This document shows, one piece after another, positions 1-5,870 of a DNA stretch of 6,966 nucleotides. The number at the start of each line of letters is the position of its first letter. Positions within the stretch are counted from its first letter, which is position 1. Origin of the DNA: an uncultured Eubacteriales bacterium. Its GTDB lineage: Bacteria; Bacillota; Clostridia; Christensenellales; Borkfalkiaceae. The stretch covers positions 1 to 6,966 of the forward strand of contig UQZE01000110.1 of the NCBI GenBank assembly GCA_900545325.1, read 5' to 3'. A program made the position numbers and the translations under genes. The notes beneath the pieces were generated by a model, which worked only from the letters and a program-made list of their open reading frames with translations, searched no databases and was not told the origin of the DNA.

Positions 1-1871
1 TTCGGAGCCGTAACGCTTTCGCCTTTCACGACCGTAACGACCTGCGGTTCGCCGTTTATCATAAAGGTTACGCTCACTTTTTCCTGCGTGCGCCATACGA
101 GTTCGGCAATGCCGTCCTTCACTACCCACTTGCCCGACGAGGCGTCTTGCTCGGCCATGGTCGTTTCCGTGCCCGCAATATTGCCCTCACCCGATACGGG
201 CGGAGTGCCGTCGGCGTCTTCCATATAAACGTTGTTGTTTACGGTACCGTTGGAAACCGCAAAATACGTGTCGGTATCGGTGCGGTTAAATTCGCTCGTA
301 CTCGAACCCGTGTTAGAGTTGAACGAAGAAGACGTCCAGCAATATTCTATCTTGCCGCCGTTGTCGCCCGCAATACCGCCGACGTACGTTCTGCCGCCGA
401 CTTCGCTCGTAGCGTAGGAATAAGAGATCGTTCCCTTATTCTGCCCCGCGATCCCGCCGACGTAGTTGTCGCCGTTCATGTTCTTCGCCGCGTTGACGGC
501 TTCCGTAACGACGGCGCCCGCGGCGTTCAGCCCGACGATCCCGCCGAGGTAATTGTTGCCGTTGTCTGCGCCGCCCTTGGCGTTTCTCTGCGCGAATACG
601 TTGCCGGCATACGCCGCGCCCGAAAGCGCAGAGGTAGCGCATTGCGACACCGTACCGTAGTTCACGCCGACCACGCCGCCCGCATAGCTGTAGGAGGCTT
701 TCGCCGCGCCCTTGCCGCTCGCCAGGTTGTTGCCCGCGCCTATGCGGCCGTAGTTCGTGCAGTTCGACACCGTGCCGTAGTTCACGCCGACGATGCCGCC
801 GCCCCCGATATTGGCGGCTACTCTCGCGTTATTCGTGCAGTTTCTCACTACGCCGCCCTTTTCGTTGATACCGACGATGCCGCCCATACCGCCCTGCGCC
901 AGCGTGGAAATATCGCCCACGGTGCCCGCGGTGGAACTGAAACTGTCTTCGCGTTTTACGGTCGCGCAGTTCTCTATCACGCCGCTGTTTTTATTCGCCA
1001 CCGAACCGATGTTTGCGTTGGTGGTGGAGCTGATCGTGCCGGAGATATTCAGATTTTTGACGGTGCCTTCGTTCGCGTCGAACAGCGCGGTCGCGCTGCC
1101 CTGCATGGTAACGGTGTGGTTATTGCCGTCGAACTCGCCCGCGAGGACCGTGCCCGAAACGTCGTTGAACGTCAGGCTTACGGTGAGATCGGCCATCAGC
1201 TTATAGTGATGAGAAACAATCCTTTTCGCCGTGGCAACGGAAACGAGGTCGGCCGCCTTGACCGCCAGATAGGGATTGGAAACGCTGCCCGTTCCCTGGA
1301 AATAACAATTTTCCGCGGAAACCGAGCCTTCGTTCGTTTCCACCGTAACTTTATACACGCCGCCCTGCACTTCGGTGGTCGGTTCAAACACGACCTTGTA
1401 GCCTTCTTCCACCGTTACCGAACCGCTGAGTTCCTGTTTCGCGCCCGACGAATTTTCCACCGTCACTTTGACGGTATCTTTATCCAGCGCGCTTTCGTTC
1501 TGCACCCAGGCGACGGAGCTTGTGAATGCCTCGTCCTTCATGGAAAGGGAGGTAGGTTCGTCCGTCACTTCCAGCCAGGAGGCGTAAAGCGTCATGTCGC
1601 GGACGACGATATCCTTATCCATTTCCCATGCAGCGCCCGCACATTCCGCGTTGTCGTACCAGCCCATGAATACCGAGCCCTGCTTTTCGGGGTCTTCCAC
1701 GCCCGTTATCTTGCGCCCCTTGACGACCTCTATGCTCGCCATCGTTTGGCCGTTGTTCGGTTCAAAAGATACCGTAAACACCGTTTTCGCGGTATTGCAC
1801 GCGGCAAACCCCGCCAGAGAGAAAGCGAGCACCAAAGTCAAAAGCGCCGTTACAAACGTTCTTTTCTTCAT
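1..1871 (-). CDS. Large surface lipoprotein with InlB-type and GLUG-type repeats (3' end outside window)
   Basis: This is the N-terminal 623 residues of a longer protein; no stop is reached at the window edge. Residues 1-24 form a lipoprotein signal peptide (MKKRT, hydrophobic core, then LAGFAAC), with Cys25 as the predicted lipidated residue, so the protein should be anchored outside the cytoplasmic membrane. Residues 31-100 match an InlB B (Listeria-Bacteroides) repeat: VSFEPNNG, a KG turn, then FMGWYD and TLYASW. Residues 193-230 (GTGSVSNPYL...YKLMADLTV) are the usual lead-in to a GLUG beta-helix. Six or seven GLUG-like units (GGIVGxNxGxVxxC) follow at about 288-304, 329-347, 357-374, 398-415, 442-460, 471-489 and 497-512. 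At residue 598 a second InlB-type repeat begins. The start at 1871 is supported by AAAAGGA 10 bases upstream and by the signal peptide. Such proteins are usually adhesins or surface display proteins. The exact ligand cannot be read from the sequence. Confidence 0.88.
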   Translation of the reverse strand, partial: MKKRTFVTALLTLVLAFSLAGFAACNTAKTVFTVSFEPNNGQTMASIEVVKGRKITGVEDPEKQGSVFMGWYDNAECAGAAWEMDKDIVVRDMTLYASWLEVTDEPTSLSMKDEAFTSSVAWVQNESALDKDTVKVTVENSSGAKQELSGSVTVEEGYKVVFEPTTEVQGGVYKVTVETNEGSVSAENCYFQGTGSVSNPYLAVKAADLVSVATAKRIVSHHYKLMADLTVSLTFNDVSGTVLAGEFDGNNHTVTMQGSATALFDANEGTVKNLNISGTISSTTNANIGSVANKNSGVIENCATVKREDSFSSTAGTVGDISTLAQGGMGGIVGINEKGGVVRNCTNNARVAANIGGGGIVGVNYGTVSNCTNYGRIGAGNNLASGKGAAKASYSYAGGVVGVNYGTVSQCATSALSGAAYAGNVFAQRNAKGGADNGNNYLGGIVGLNAAGAVVTEAVNAAKNMNGDNYVGGIAGQNKGTISYSYATSEVGGRTYVGGIAGDNGGKIEYCWTSSSFNSNTGSSTSEFNRTDTDTYFAVSNGTVNNNVYMEDADGTPPVSGEGNIAGTETTMAEQDASSGKWVVKDGIAELVWRTQEKVSVTFMINGEPQVVTVVKGESVTAP

Positions 1872-1897
1872 GCATCTTTATTCCTTTTCTTTATTTC

Positions 1898-1958
1898 CGC
1901 TAAGGAAGGCGTATTACGCAGCGCGCAATACGCAAAAAGGGACGTCCCTTTTTTAGCG
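1898..1958 (-). promoter_or_regulatory. Possible structured 5' leader of the repeat lipoprotein mRNA
   Basis: The predicted transcript start (near 1959) lies at the edge of a dense set of complementary segments, read on the minus strand. CGCTAA (1958-1953) can pair with TTAGCG (1903-1898). Between them sit a perfect 20-base palindrome (1953-1934, AAAAAGGG/CCCTTTTT around ACGT) and a second hairpin, GCGTATT (1933-1927) with AATACGC (1915-1909). Together they could fold as a three-way junction just upstream of the ribosome binding site. TACGC/GCGTA also offers a competing pairing across the palindrome (1929-1933 with 1956-1960). The DNA palindrome could instead be a protein operator near the start site. 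The complementarity is seen directly; the function is inferred. Confidence 0.4.
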
Positions 1959-1964
1959 TAAGTT

Positions 1965-1993
1965 ATTATAACACTTTCTTGCGGCAATTTCAA
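1965..1993 (-). promoter_or_regulatory. SigA-type promoter for the repeat lipoprotein
   Basis: On the minus strand, TTGAAA (1993-1988) is followed by a 17-base spacer and a perfect TATAAT (1970-1965). A TG dinucleotide one base before the -10 makes it an extended -10. The predicted start is near 1959. The A/T-rich stretch above the -35 may strengthen it. It faces the lipoprotein gene starting at 1871, giving a leader of about 88 bases. Confidence 0.75.
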
Positions 1994-2099
1994 GAGCTTT
2001 TTAAAATTTTCGTCAAGTTTTCGGAAAATTTTTTTGGCCGTGGGCATGCTATCACAAAAAATAAGCGCCGTATCGCGGAAAAAATAATCTTTTCAGTCC

Positions 2100-2129
2100 A
2101 GACTTTTATAATATAAAAGTCTTTTTTTT
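2100..2129 (+). terminator. A/T-rich 23-base palindrome plus T8 (terminator-like or operator)
   Basis: Arms AGACTTTTATA (2100-2110) and TATAAAAGTCT (2112-2122) are perfectly complementary around one central A, and T residues continue to 2129. As plus-strand RNA it would be a weak A/U-rich hairpin followed by U8, like an intrinsic terminator. No plus-strand gene precedes it within the gap, so there is no obvious transcript to end. It contains TATAAT at 2107-2112, but I found no acceptable -35 for it. A dimeric repressor site 44 bases above the hydrolase promoter is an equal alternative. Confidence 0.4.
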
Positions 2130-2165
2130 ACATCAACTTTTTTTGCGAAAAAATTCATTTAACTA

Positions 2166-2194
2166 TTGATTTTTTACTTTTTTTGTTTTATAAT
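2166..2194 (+). promoter_or_regulatory. SigA-type promoter for the hydrolase membrane protein
   Basis: TTGATT (2166-2171), a 17-base spacer and a perfect TATAAT (2189-2194) sit in a T-rich tract. The predicted start is near 2201, giving a leader of about 36 bases that carries AGGAG at 2221-2225 before the ATG at 2237. Confidence 0.75.
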
Positions 2195-2236
2195 AACTTA
2201 TGCTTAAACAGAAAATTAAAAGGAGAACCTTAAACT

Positions 2237-4288
2237 ATGAAGGCAAAAAAGGTGAACGCTTGCGACGCCGCGGGCGCGGCGGAAGCGAAAAAGCCTTGGT
2301 ACAGGGACAAGGCTAAAATGTGTCTGTTCGTGTCCGTGTTCGTCATACTTTTCAGCGCCGTCTTCGCCAGCTGTTTTCTGCACGACTGGGGCAAGATAGA
2401 CATAGTGTCCGTCAAATTCCCCACGGAAAACGGGCAGTACGTAGCCGCCGATCTGTATAAACCGACGAGCGCAACAGAGGACAACAAGGCGCCGTGCATC
2501 GTGGTAGTTCCCGGTTTCCAGAGAACGAAGGAAACGCAGACCTCCATGGCGCTGGAATACGCCAGGCGGGGCAACGTGGTAATCTGTATCGATCCCTACG
2601 CGCAGGGCGATTCCTCCGCGAGCTATTCGGGACAGGCGGCGACGACCGAAGGTTACGGCGCGTTCGCCGTGGTCGATTACGTTTACGATACCGACAACAT
2701 GAACTATGTGGATAAAACGCGCATCGGCGTGGCGGGGCACTCCGCGGGCGGCAACGCCGCTTTCAAGGCGGCGCTCGCATTCGCCAAAGAAGCCGCCGAA
2801 ACGGGCGTGAGCAAAGTCCACTCCATTTTCGTTTCGGGCTACGTGATGAGCTTTAACGAAGAGGATTGCCAGACGGTGATGGGCTTTACCAACGTAGGCG
2901 CGGGCTATGCGCTTTACGACGAAGGCGCGTTCAGAAACGAAGGCGCGGGCGGCGAACACAATCCCGCCGACCTGCGGTATGCGCCGGAAACGCTCGCGCT
3001 CGTCAATGCCAGCTTAAAATACAACGGGCAGGAAACGGTGGACGAAGCCGTTATCGGTCAGATCTACGGTTCCCCGAAAAACAATTCCATGGTGGTGCTC
3101 TACAACGAACATACCCTGCACGCGCTCCAGCCTTACGACATGAACGCGCTCGCAAGCTCGCTCGAATTCTTCGACATCGCTTTCGATCTGCAGTCCGATA
3201 TGTCGTATATGAACCAGACGTGGATCTATAAAGAGATGTTCCAGGGCTTTATGCTCGTCGCGGCGTTCGTGTTCTTCCCCGCCGTGGGCGCGCTGCTGCT
3301 CCGCACGGCGCCGTTCAAGAGCCTTGTGCACAAACTGCCCGAAAAATCGCCAAAGCTCAAGGGCGTAGGCAATCACATGGTATTTTGGCTGACCTTTGCG
3401 GTCGGCGCGGTATGCGCGTGCCTGCTCTATATCCCCACGGCGCATTGGGCGCAGCAATGGTTCGCGACCGCGCAGAGCGGCACGCAGACCTGGTTCTTCC
3501 CCCAGCGCATGACGAACGCGACCATGATCTGGGCGGCCATCAACGGCTGTATCTCGCTCGTGCTCTTCTTTTCCATTTACTTCATCCGTTACGCAATAAG
3601 GCGGTCGAAGGAAAAGAAAGCCTGCGCCTGCGCTGACAGCGCGTCCGTAAGCGGAAATACGGAAAACGCAACGGCGTATACTGCGGCGAACGGCGCCGAA
3701 AGCGCGCTTCCGCTGAGAAAACACCGCCAGCTGGAGGGCATTGCGATACGTATTCCCGAACTGCTGAAAGTGATCTTCCTGGGACTGACGATCTTCGCGA
3801 TTTTCTACGCGTTCGATTACGTCTGTTTCCATCTGTTCCACGTGGATTTCAGATTTTTGTTCATCTCGGCGCATCCGCTGACCAACGTGAACTGGCTGAT
3901 CGTGGTGCTCATGTATCTGCCCTTCTTCTTCCTCTTCTATATCGGCAATTCCATTAGGGTAAACGTCACCAACAGAGTGGAAGGCTGGAGCGAATTCAAG
4001 AGCACTTTCATATCCTGCCTCGGCAACTCGATCGGGTTGATCGCCATCATGGTCATTCAATACGCGGTGTTCGCCGCGACGGGCACCATCGCCTACACGG
4101 GCACGACGACGGACTGGCTGTATGTGAACATACTCTTCAGCCTGATCCCCATGATGTTCATTCTGCCGATATATCAGAGATTTTTCTTCAACAGAACGGG
4201 CAAGGTCTGGCTCGGCGCCGTCGTGTGCTGTCTGATCTTCATCATGATGACCACGTCCGCAACGGTCATGTATATCCCCGTTACCTGA
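2237..4288 (+). CDS. Membrane protein with an extracytoplasmic alpha/beta hydrolase domain
   Basis: This 683-residue protein joins two parts. Residues 28-48 are a transmembrane anchor. About 52-330 form an alpha/beta hydrolase fold: a strand and oxyanion-loop region VVVPGFQ (89-95), IDPYAQGDSS (118-127), and the nucleophile elbow GHSAGG with Ser169. Asp228 in ALYDEG is a candidate acid and His295 (or His292) a candidate base. The C-terminal half has about eight more hydrophobic helices (roughly 335-356, 380-400, 430-452, 508-530, 551-570, 595-617, 627-647, 655-677). Charged loops at 357-378, 453-506, 571-590 and 648-656 fit a positive-inside topology with the hydrolase outside. A low-complexity linker (460-495) separates two membrane bundles. 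It is likely a serine hydrolase (esterase, lipase or peptidase type), but the substrate is unknown. AGGAG lies 11 bases before the ATG. The gene is monocistronic, with its own promoter and a terminator directly after the stop. Confidence 0.85.
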   Translation: MKAKKVNACDAAGAAEAKKPWYRDKAKMCLFVSVFVILFSAVFASCFLHDWGKIDIVSVKFPTENGQYVAADLYKPTSATEDNKAPCIVVVPGFQRTKETQTSMALEYARRGNVVICIDPYAQGDSSASYSGQAATTEGYGAFAVVDYVYDTDNMNYVDKTRIGVAGHSAGGNAAFKAALAFAKEAAETGVSKVHSIFVSGYVMSFNEEDCQTVMGFTNVGAGYALYDEGAFRNEGAGGEHNPADLRYAPETLALVNASLKYNGQETVDEAVIGQIYGSPKNNSMVVLYNEHTLHALQPYDMNALASSLEFFDIAFDLQSDMSYMNQTWIYKEMFQGFMLVAAFVFFPAVGALLLRTAPFKSLVHKLPEKSPKLKGVGNHMVFWLTFAVGAVCACLLYIPTAHWAQQWFATAQSGTQTWFFPQRMTNATMIWAAINGCISLVLFFSIYFIRYAIRRSKEKKACACADSASVSGNTENATAYTAANGAESALPLRKHRQLEGIAIRIPELLKVIFLGLTIFAIFYAFDYVCFHLFHVDFRFLFISAHPLTNVNWLIVVLMYLPFFFLFYIGNSIRVNVTNRVEGWSEFKSTFISCLGNSIGLIAIMVIQYAVFAATGTIAYTGTTTDWLYVNILFSLIPMMFILPIYQRFFFNRTGKVWLGAVVCCLIFIMMTTSATVMYIPVT

Positions 4289-4298
4289 TAAAAAATCG

Positions 4299-4328
4299 AG
4301 AGCACCGGAAAACCGGTGCTCTTTTTTT
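4299..4328. terminator. Intrinsic terminator shared by convergent genes
   Basis: A 10-bp stem (4299-4308 with 4313-4322) closes an AAAA loop and is followed on the plus strand by a T tract to 4328, ending the hydrolase transcript 10 bases after its stop. Read on the minus strand, the same stem is followed by CGA and six T, so it can also end the DUF4097 transcript. The minus-strand stop codon TAA (4329-4327) lies inside the plus-strand T tract. Confidence 0.9.
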
Positions 4329-4974
4329 ATGCCGTGAAGTTTATCTCTATATCGCCGTTATTGACGTCTATCTTCAAAAATTTTTCGCCGCCCGATTTGG
4401 ACATGATGTTGCTGTTCCCTTTCTTGACGGAAATATCCATTTGAAATACGTCGTAAGAACCGACGATCAAGCCCTTTACGCTGCCGTTTTTTGCCGCCGC
4501 CGTGAGCGAACTGCCCGCCGCAACGCTTTGGAGCGCGATATCGCCGTTGTTCGCGCTCAGCGTAATCTCTTCCGCGGATATTCCGTCGAGCAAGACGTCC
4601 CGTCCCGTCGTGGAAACGGAAAGCCGTTCGAGGCCGTCTTTCGGAATATACACGCGGATCACCTGTTTATCCCTGTCCCCGCCCGCGCCGATATAATCCG
4701 TCCATTCCTTGTCGTATTCCAGCGTTACGGAAAGCGCGCCGTCCGATTCGGTAATATCGTAATATTCCTTTTCGTTTCGGTAGTATTCGAGCTTTACCCT
4801 GTCGCCGTCCGCGAGCGCGATTTCCACGCGGCGGTCCCGCGCCTCGATCGATACGCTGTTCACGGCAGACGCCGCCTCGAAAGTCCCTTCCTCATAGGGA
4901 AGTTTGCCGCAGGCCGCAAAGCAGGGCAGGAGCATAAGCGCCGCGGCCGCGATCAAAATGCCTGTCTTTTTCAT
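4327..4974 (-). CDS. DUF4097-type beta-strand-repeat lipoprotein
   Basis: This 215-residue protein has a lipoprotein signal peptide (MKKTGILIAA..., lipobox CFAAC, predicted lipidated Cys22), so it should sit on the outer face of the membrane. The rest is almost all predicted beta strand, with short turns at roughly 20-residue spacing: TGRDVLL near 123, NNGDIAL near 142, KNGSVKG near 162, GNSNIM near 186 and NNGDIEI near 205. These repeats match the DUF4097/adhesin-like beta-repeat family, whose members are often tied to envelope-stress operons. The biochemical role is unknown. The start at 4974 is preferred over an in-frame upstream ATG at 5028 because AGGAG lies 8 bases ahead and because the signal peptide begins there. 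The upstream ATG would place the promoter inside the coding region. It is transcribed divergently from the MerR-type gene, and its promoter carries the hallmark of MerR activation. Confidence 0.85.
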   Translation of the reverse strand: MKKTGILIAAAALMLLPCFAACGKLPYEEGTFEAASAVNSVSIEARDRRVEIALADGDRVKLEYYRNEKEYYDITESDGALSVTLEYDKEWTDYIGAGGDRDKQVIRVYIPKDGLERLSVSTTGRDVLLDGISAEEITLSANNGDIALQSVAAGSSLTAAAKNGSVKGLIVGSYDVFQMDISVKKGNSNIMSKSGGEKFLKIDVNNGDIEINFTA

Positions 4975-5003
4975 TTTACTTTCTCCTTTTTCTGTGATAT
5001 ACT
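4975..5003 (+). promoter_or_regulatory. Promoter for the MerR-type regulator gene
   Basis: TTTACT (4975-4980), a 17-base spacer and TATACT (4998-5003) form a recognisable SigA promoter; TGA just before the -10 makes it an extended -10. The predicted start is near 5010, five bases before the dyad at 5015-5029, so a regulator bound to the dyad would sit on the early transcribed region. It runs opposite to, and overlaps, the lipoprotein promoter. Confidence 0.6.
4983..4987 (-). promoter_or_regulatory. Ribosome binding site deciding the DUF4097 lipoprotein start
   Basis: AGGAG on the minus strand, 8 bases before the ATG at 4974. It selects this start over the in-frame ATG at 5028, which has no comparable site. 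Confidence 0.8.
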
Positions 5004-5004
5004 C

Positions 5005-5035
5005 ATGATAAACCTTTGTGCAACACAAATGTCAA
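5005..5035 (-). promoter_or_regulatory. MerR-type 19-bp-spacer promoter of the DUF4097 lipoprotein
   Basis: On the minus strand a perfect TTGACA (5035-5030) and TATCAT (5010-5005, one mismatch to consensus) are separated by 19 bp instead of the optimal 17. The spacer contains the inverted repeat TTTGTG-TTG-CACAAA. Overlong spacers with an internal dyad are the established signature of promoters activated by MerR-family regulators, which untwist the DNA so polymerase can meet both elements. The predicted start is near 4998. Confidence 0.8.
5015..5029. promoter_or_regulatory. Predicted MerR-family operator dyad
   Basis: Perfect 6-bp arms TTTGTG and CACAAA around a 3-base centre lie within the 19-bp spacer of the lipoprotein promoter, and 20 bases upstream of the regulator's ATG. 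The position makes the adjacent MerR-type protein the obvious ligand; it also lies in the regulator's own leader, suggesting autoregulation. Confidence 0.7.
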
Positions 5036-5039
5036 GGAG
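5034..5039 (+). promoter_or_regulatory. Ribosome binding site deciding the MerR-type gene start
   Basis: AAGGAG, 10 bases before the ATG at 5050. It rules out the much longer in-frame upstream extension that stays open back to about 4225. Its first two bases coincide with the -35 element of the opposing lipoprotein promoter. Confidence 0.8.
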
Positions 5040-5049
5040 AATTTTAGAA

Positions 5050-5838
5050 ATGAAAAAAATTTTTCCCGTAGGAAAGGCGGCATCCCTCAGCGGACTGACG
5101 GCCGAGGCTCTGCGCCATTACGACAGAACGGGACTTTGTTCCCCGCACGGACGGGACGAATTTACCGGATACCGTCTTTATACCGAGGACGACGTGATCA
5201 CCCTGCGCACCATAGCGCTCTTGCGGCGCATGGACATATCCCTGCCCGACATCGACGCGCTTTTGAAAACGAACGGGCTTGAACAGGTGATAGCACGGCT
5301 CAAGCAAGCGGAATCGCAGGCGGCGCGGAAGATTGCCGAAATAGAAGAGAGCGCAAAAAAAATAGAAAACGCCCGCGCCGTATACGAAAAACTGACGGCA
5401 GCGCAGCCGTCCGCGCGGGAGGGCGTTTACGAACTGGATCTGCCGGAAAGGACGATTTTCGTATCCTCCGTTCCCGACGAACCGCATGCGGGCAACCTCT
5501 GGGATTACCGATCTTATTTCTACCGCGAGATCGCGGAGGCGGACAGGGACAAATTTTCCTTCGGGGATACGGCCGCCGTGCTGTTTGAAAAAGACAGCCG
5601 CCTGTTCATAGATTGCGCGGCGTTCGCCGAAGGTTATAACCAGGTGCGGGTTCTCCCTGCGGGGCGGTATTTTTGCCTGCAATGCCCGCCCGAACGGGTG
5701 AAAACCGCAGAAAGAGAGCTTGCCGCAGCCTGCGCGGCGGCGGGCGCGCCGTTTCCCGCATGGCACCTCGCCCGACTGCGCATCGTCGGGCTGTTGAAGT
5801 GGGAATATATCCTGCAGGCGTATACGGGCAGAAATTGA
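5050..5838 (+). CDS. MerR-family transcriptional regulator with GyrI-like effector domain
   Basis: This 262-residue protein has three parts. Residues 4-72 are the MerR winged helix-turn-helix: VGKAASLSGLTAEALRHYD, then GLCSP, FTGYRLYTEDDV and the second helical motif LLRRMDISLPDIDALL. Residues 76-118 are a charged helix that should form the antiparallel dimer coiled coil. Residues 125-258 resemble a GyrI/BmrR-type effector-binding domain, with the motif LPAGRYFCLQC (202-212) and a closing strand EYILQAY (252-258). The length is close to BmrR-like multidrug-sensing regulators. There is no Cys pattern typical of metal-sensing MerR proteins, so an organic ligand is more likely; which one is unknown. 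Its divergent neighbour has a 19-bp-spacer promoter with a dyad, making that lipoprotein the predicted target. An intrinsic terminator follows directly. Confidence 0.9.
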   Translation: MKKIFPVGKAASLSGLTAEALRHYDRTGLCSPHGRDEFTGYRLYTEDDVITLRTIALLRRMDISLPDIDALLKTNGLEQVIARLKQAESQAARKIAEIEESAKKIENARAVYEKLTAAQPSAREGVYELDLPERTIFVSSVPDEPHAGNLWDYRSYFYREIAEADRDKFSFGDTAAVLFEKDSRLFIDCAAFAEGYNQVRVLPAGRYFCLQCPPERVKTAERELAAACAAAGAPFPAWHLARLRIVGLLKWEYILQAYTGRN

Positions 5839-5840
5839 AA

Positions 5841-5870
5841 GGCGCGCGGCATACGCCGCGCGCCTTTTTT
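5841..5870. terminator. Strong GC-rich terminator between merR-type gene and gpsA
   Basis: A 10-bp all-G/C stem (5841-5850 with 5855-5864) with an ATAC loop is followed by T6 on the plus strand, two bases after the regulator's stop. On the minus strand the hairpin comes just after the gpsA stop (5872-5870) and is followed by a short TTTCAATTT tract, so it may end both transcripts, less cleanly on the minus side. Confidence 0.9.

Larger units (their letters stand above)
1872..2236. other. Divergent A/T-rich intergenic region
   Basis: This 365-base gap separates two divergently transcribed genes. I see no coding sequence with a ribosome binding site in it. It holds a leader with several complementary segments next to the minus-strand gene (1898-1958), a minus-strand promoter (1965-1993), an A/T tract just upstream of that promoter (about 1997-2010) that could act as an UP element, a 23-base palindrome with a T tract (2100-2129), a T7-GCG-A6 dyad (2138-2153), and a plus-strand promoter (2166-2194). 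Bases 2017-2099 show nothing I can name. Confidence 0.8.

Noticed and set aside
147..1961. A 604-codon open frame on the plus strand opposite the repeat lipoprotein
   Set aside because: It is rich in Arg, His, Ala and Val with no domain, has no ribosome binding site, and runs into the opposing promoter. The minus frame has a signal peptide, known repeats, a promoter and a Shine-Dalgarno site. The long open antisense frame follows from biased third-codon positions.
2107..2112. TATAAT inside the 23-base palindrome as a second promoter for the hydrolase gene
   Set aside because: There is no -35-like hexamer at 16-18 bases upstream, and a full promoter exists at 2166-2194.
2138..2153. T7-GCG-A6 dyad as a terminator or operator
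   Set aside because: It is a short homopolymer dyad expected in such A/T-rich DNA, with only a GCG loop and no T tract after it on the plus strand.
2216..2959. A 247-codon minus-strand frame near the hydrolase start
   Set aside because: It overlaps the coding strand of a clear alpha/beta hydrolase and has no domain or ribosome binding site.
3014..4060. A 348-codon minus-strand open frame opposite the hydrolase gene
   Set aside because: The composition is Glu/His/Arg-rich with no recognisable domain and no start signal; it is a shadow of the membrane-protein frame.
4975..5028. An 18-residue longer start for the DUF4097 lipoprotein at 5028
   Set aside because: It would lie upstream of the predicted transcript start (near 4998), lacks a ribosome binding site, and would bury the signal peptide. 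The ATG at 4974 has AGGAG 8 bases upstream.
4225..5049. An in-frame upstream extension of the MerR-type gene to 537 residues
   Set aside because: The added part is antisense to the DUF4097 gene and has no start signal. The ATG at 5050 has AAGGAG and begins exactly at the MerR helix-turn-helix.
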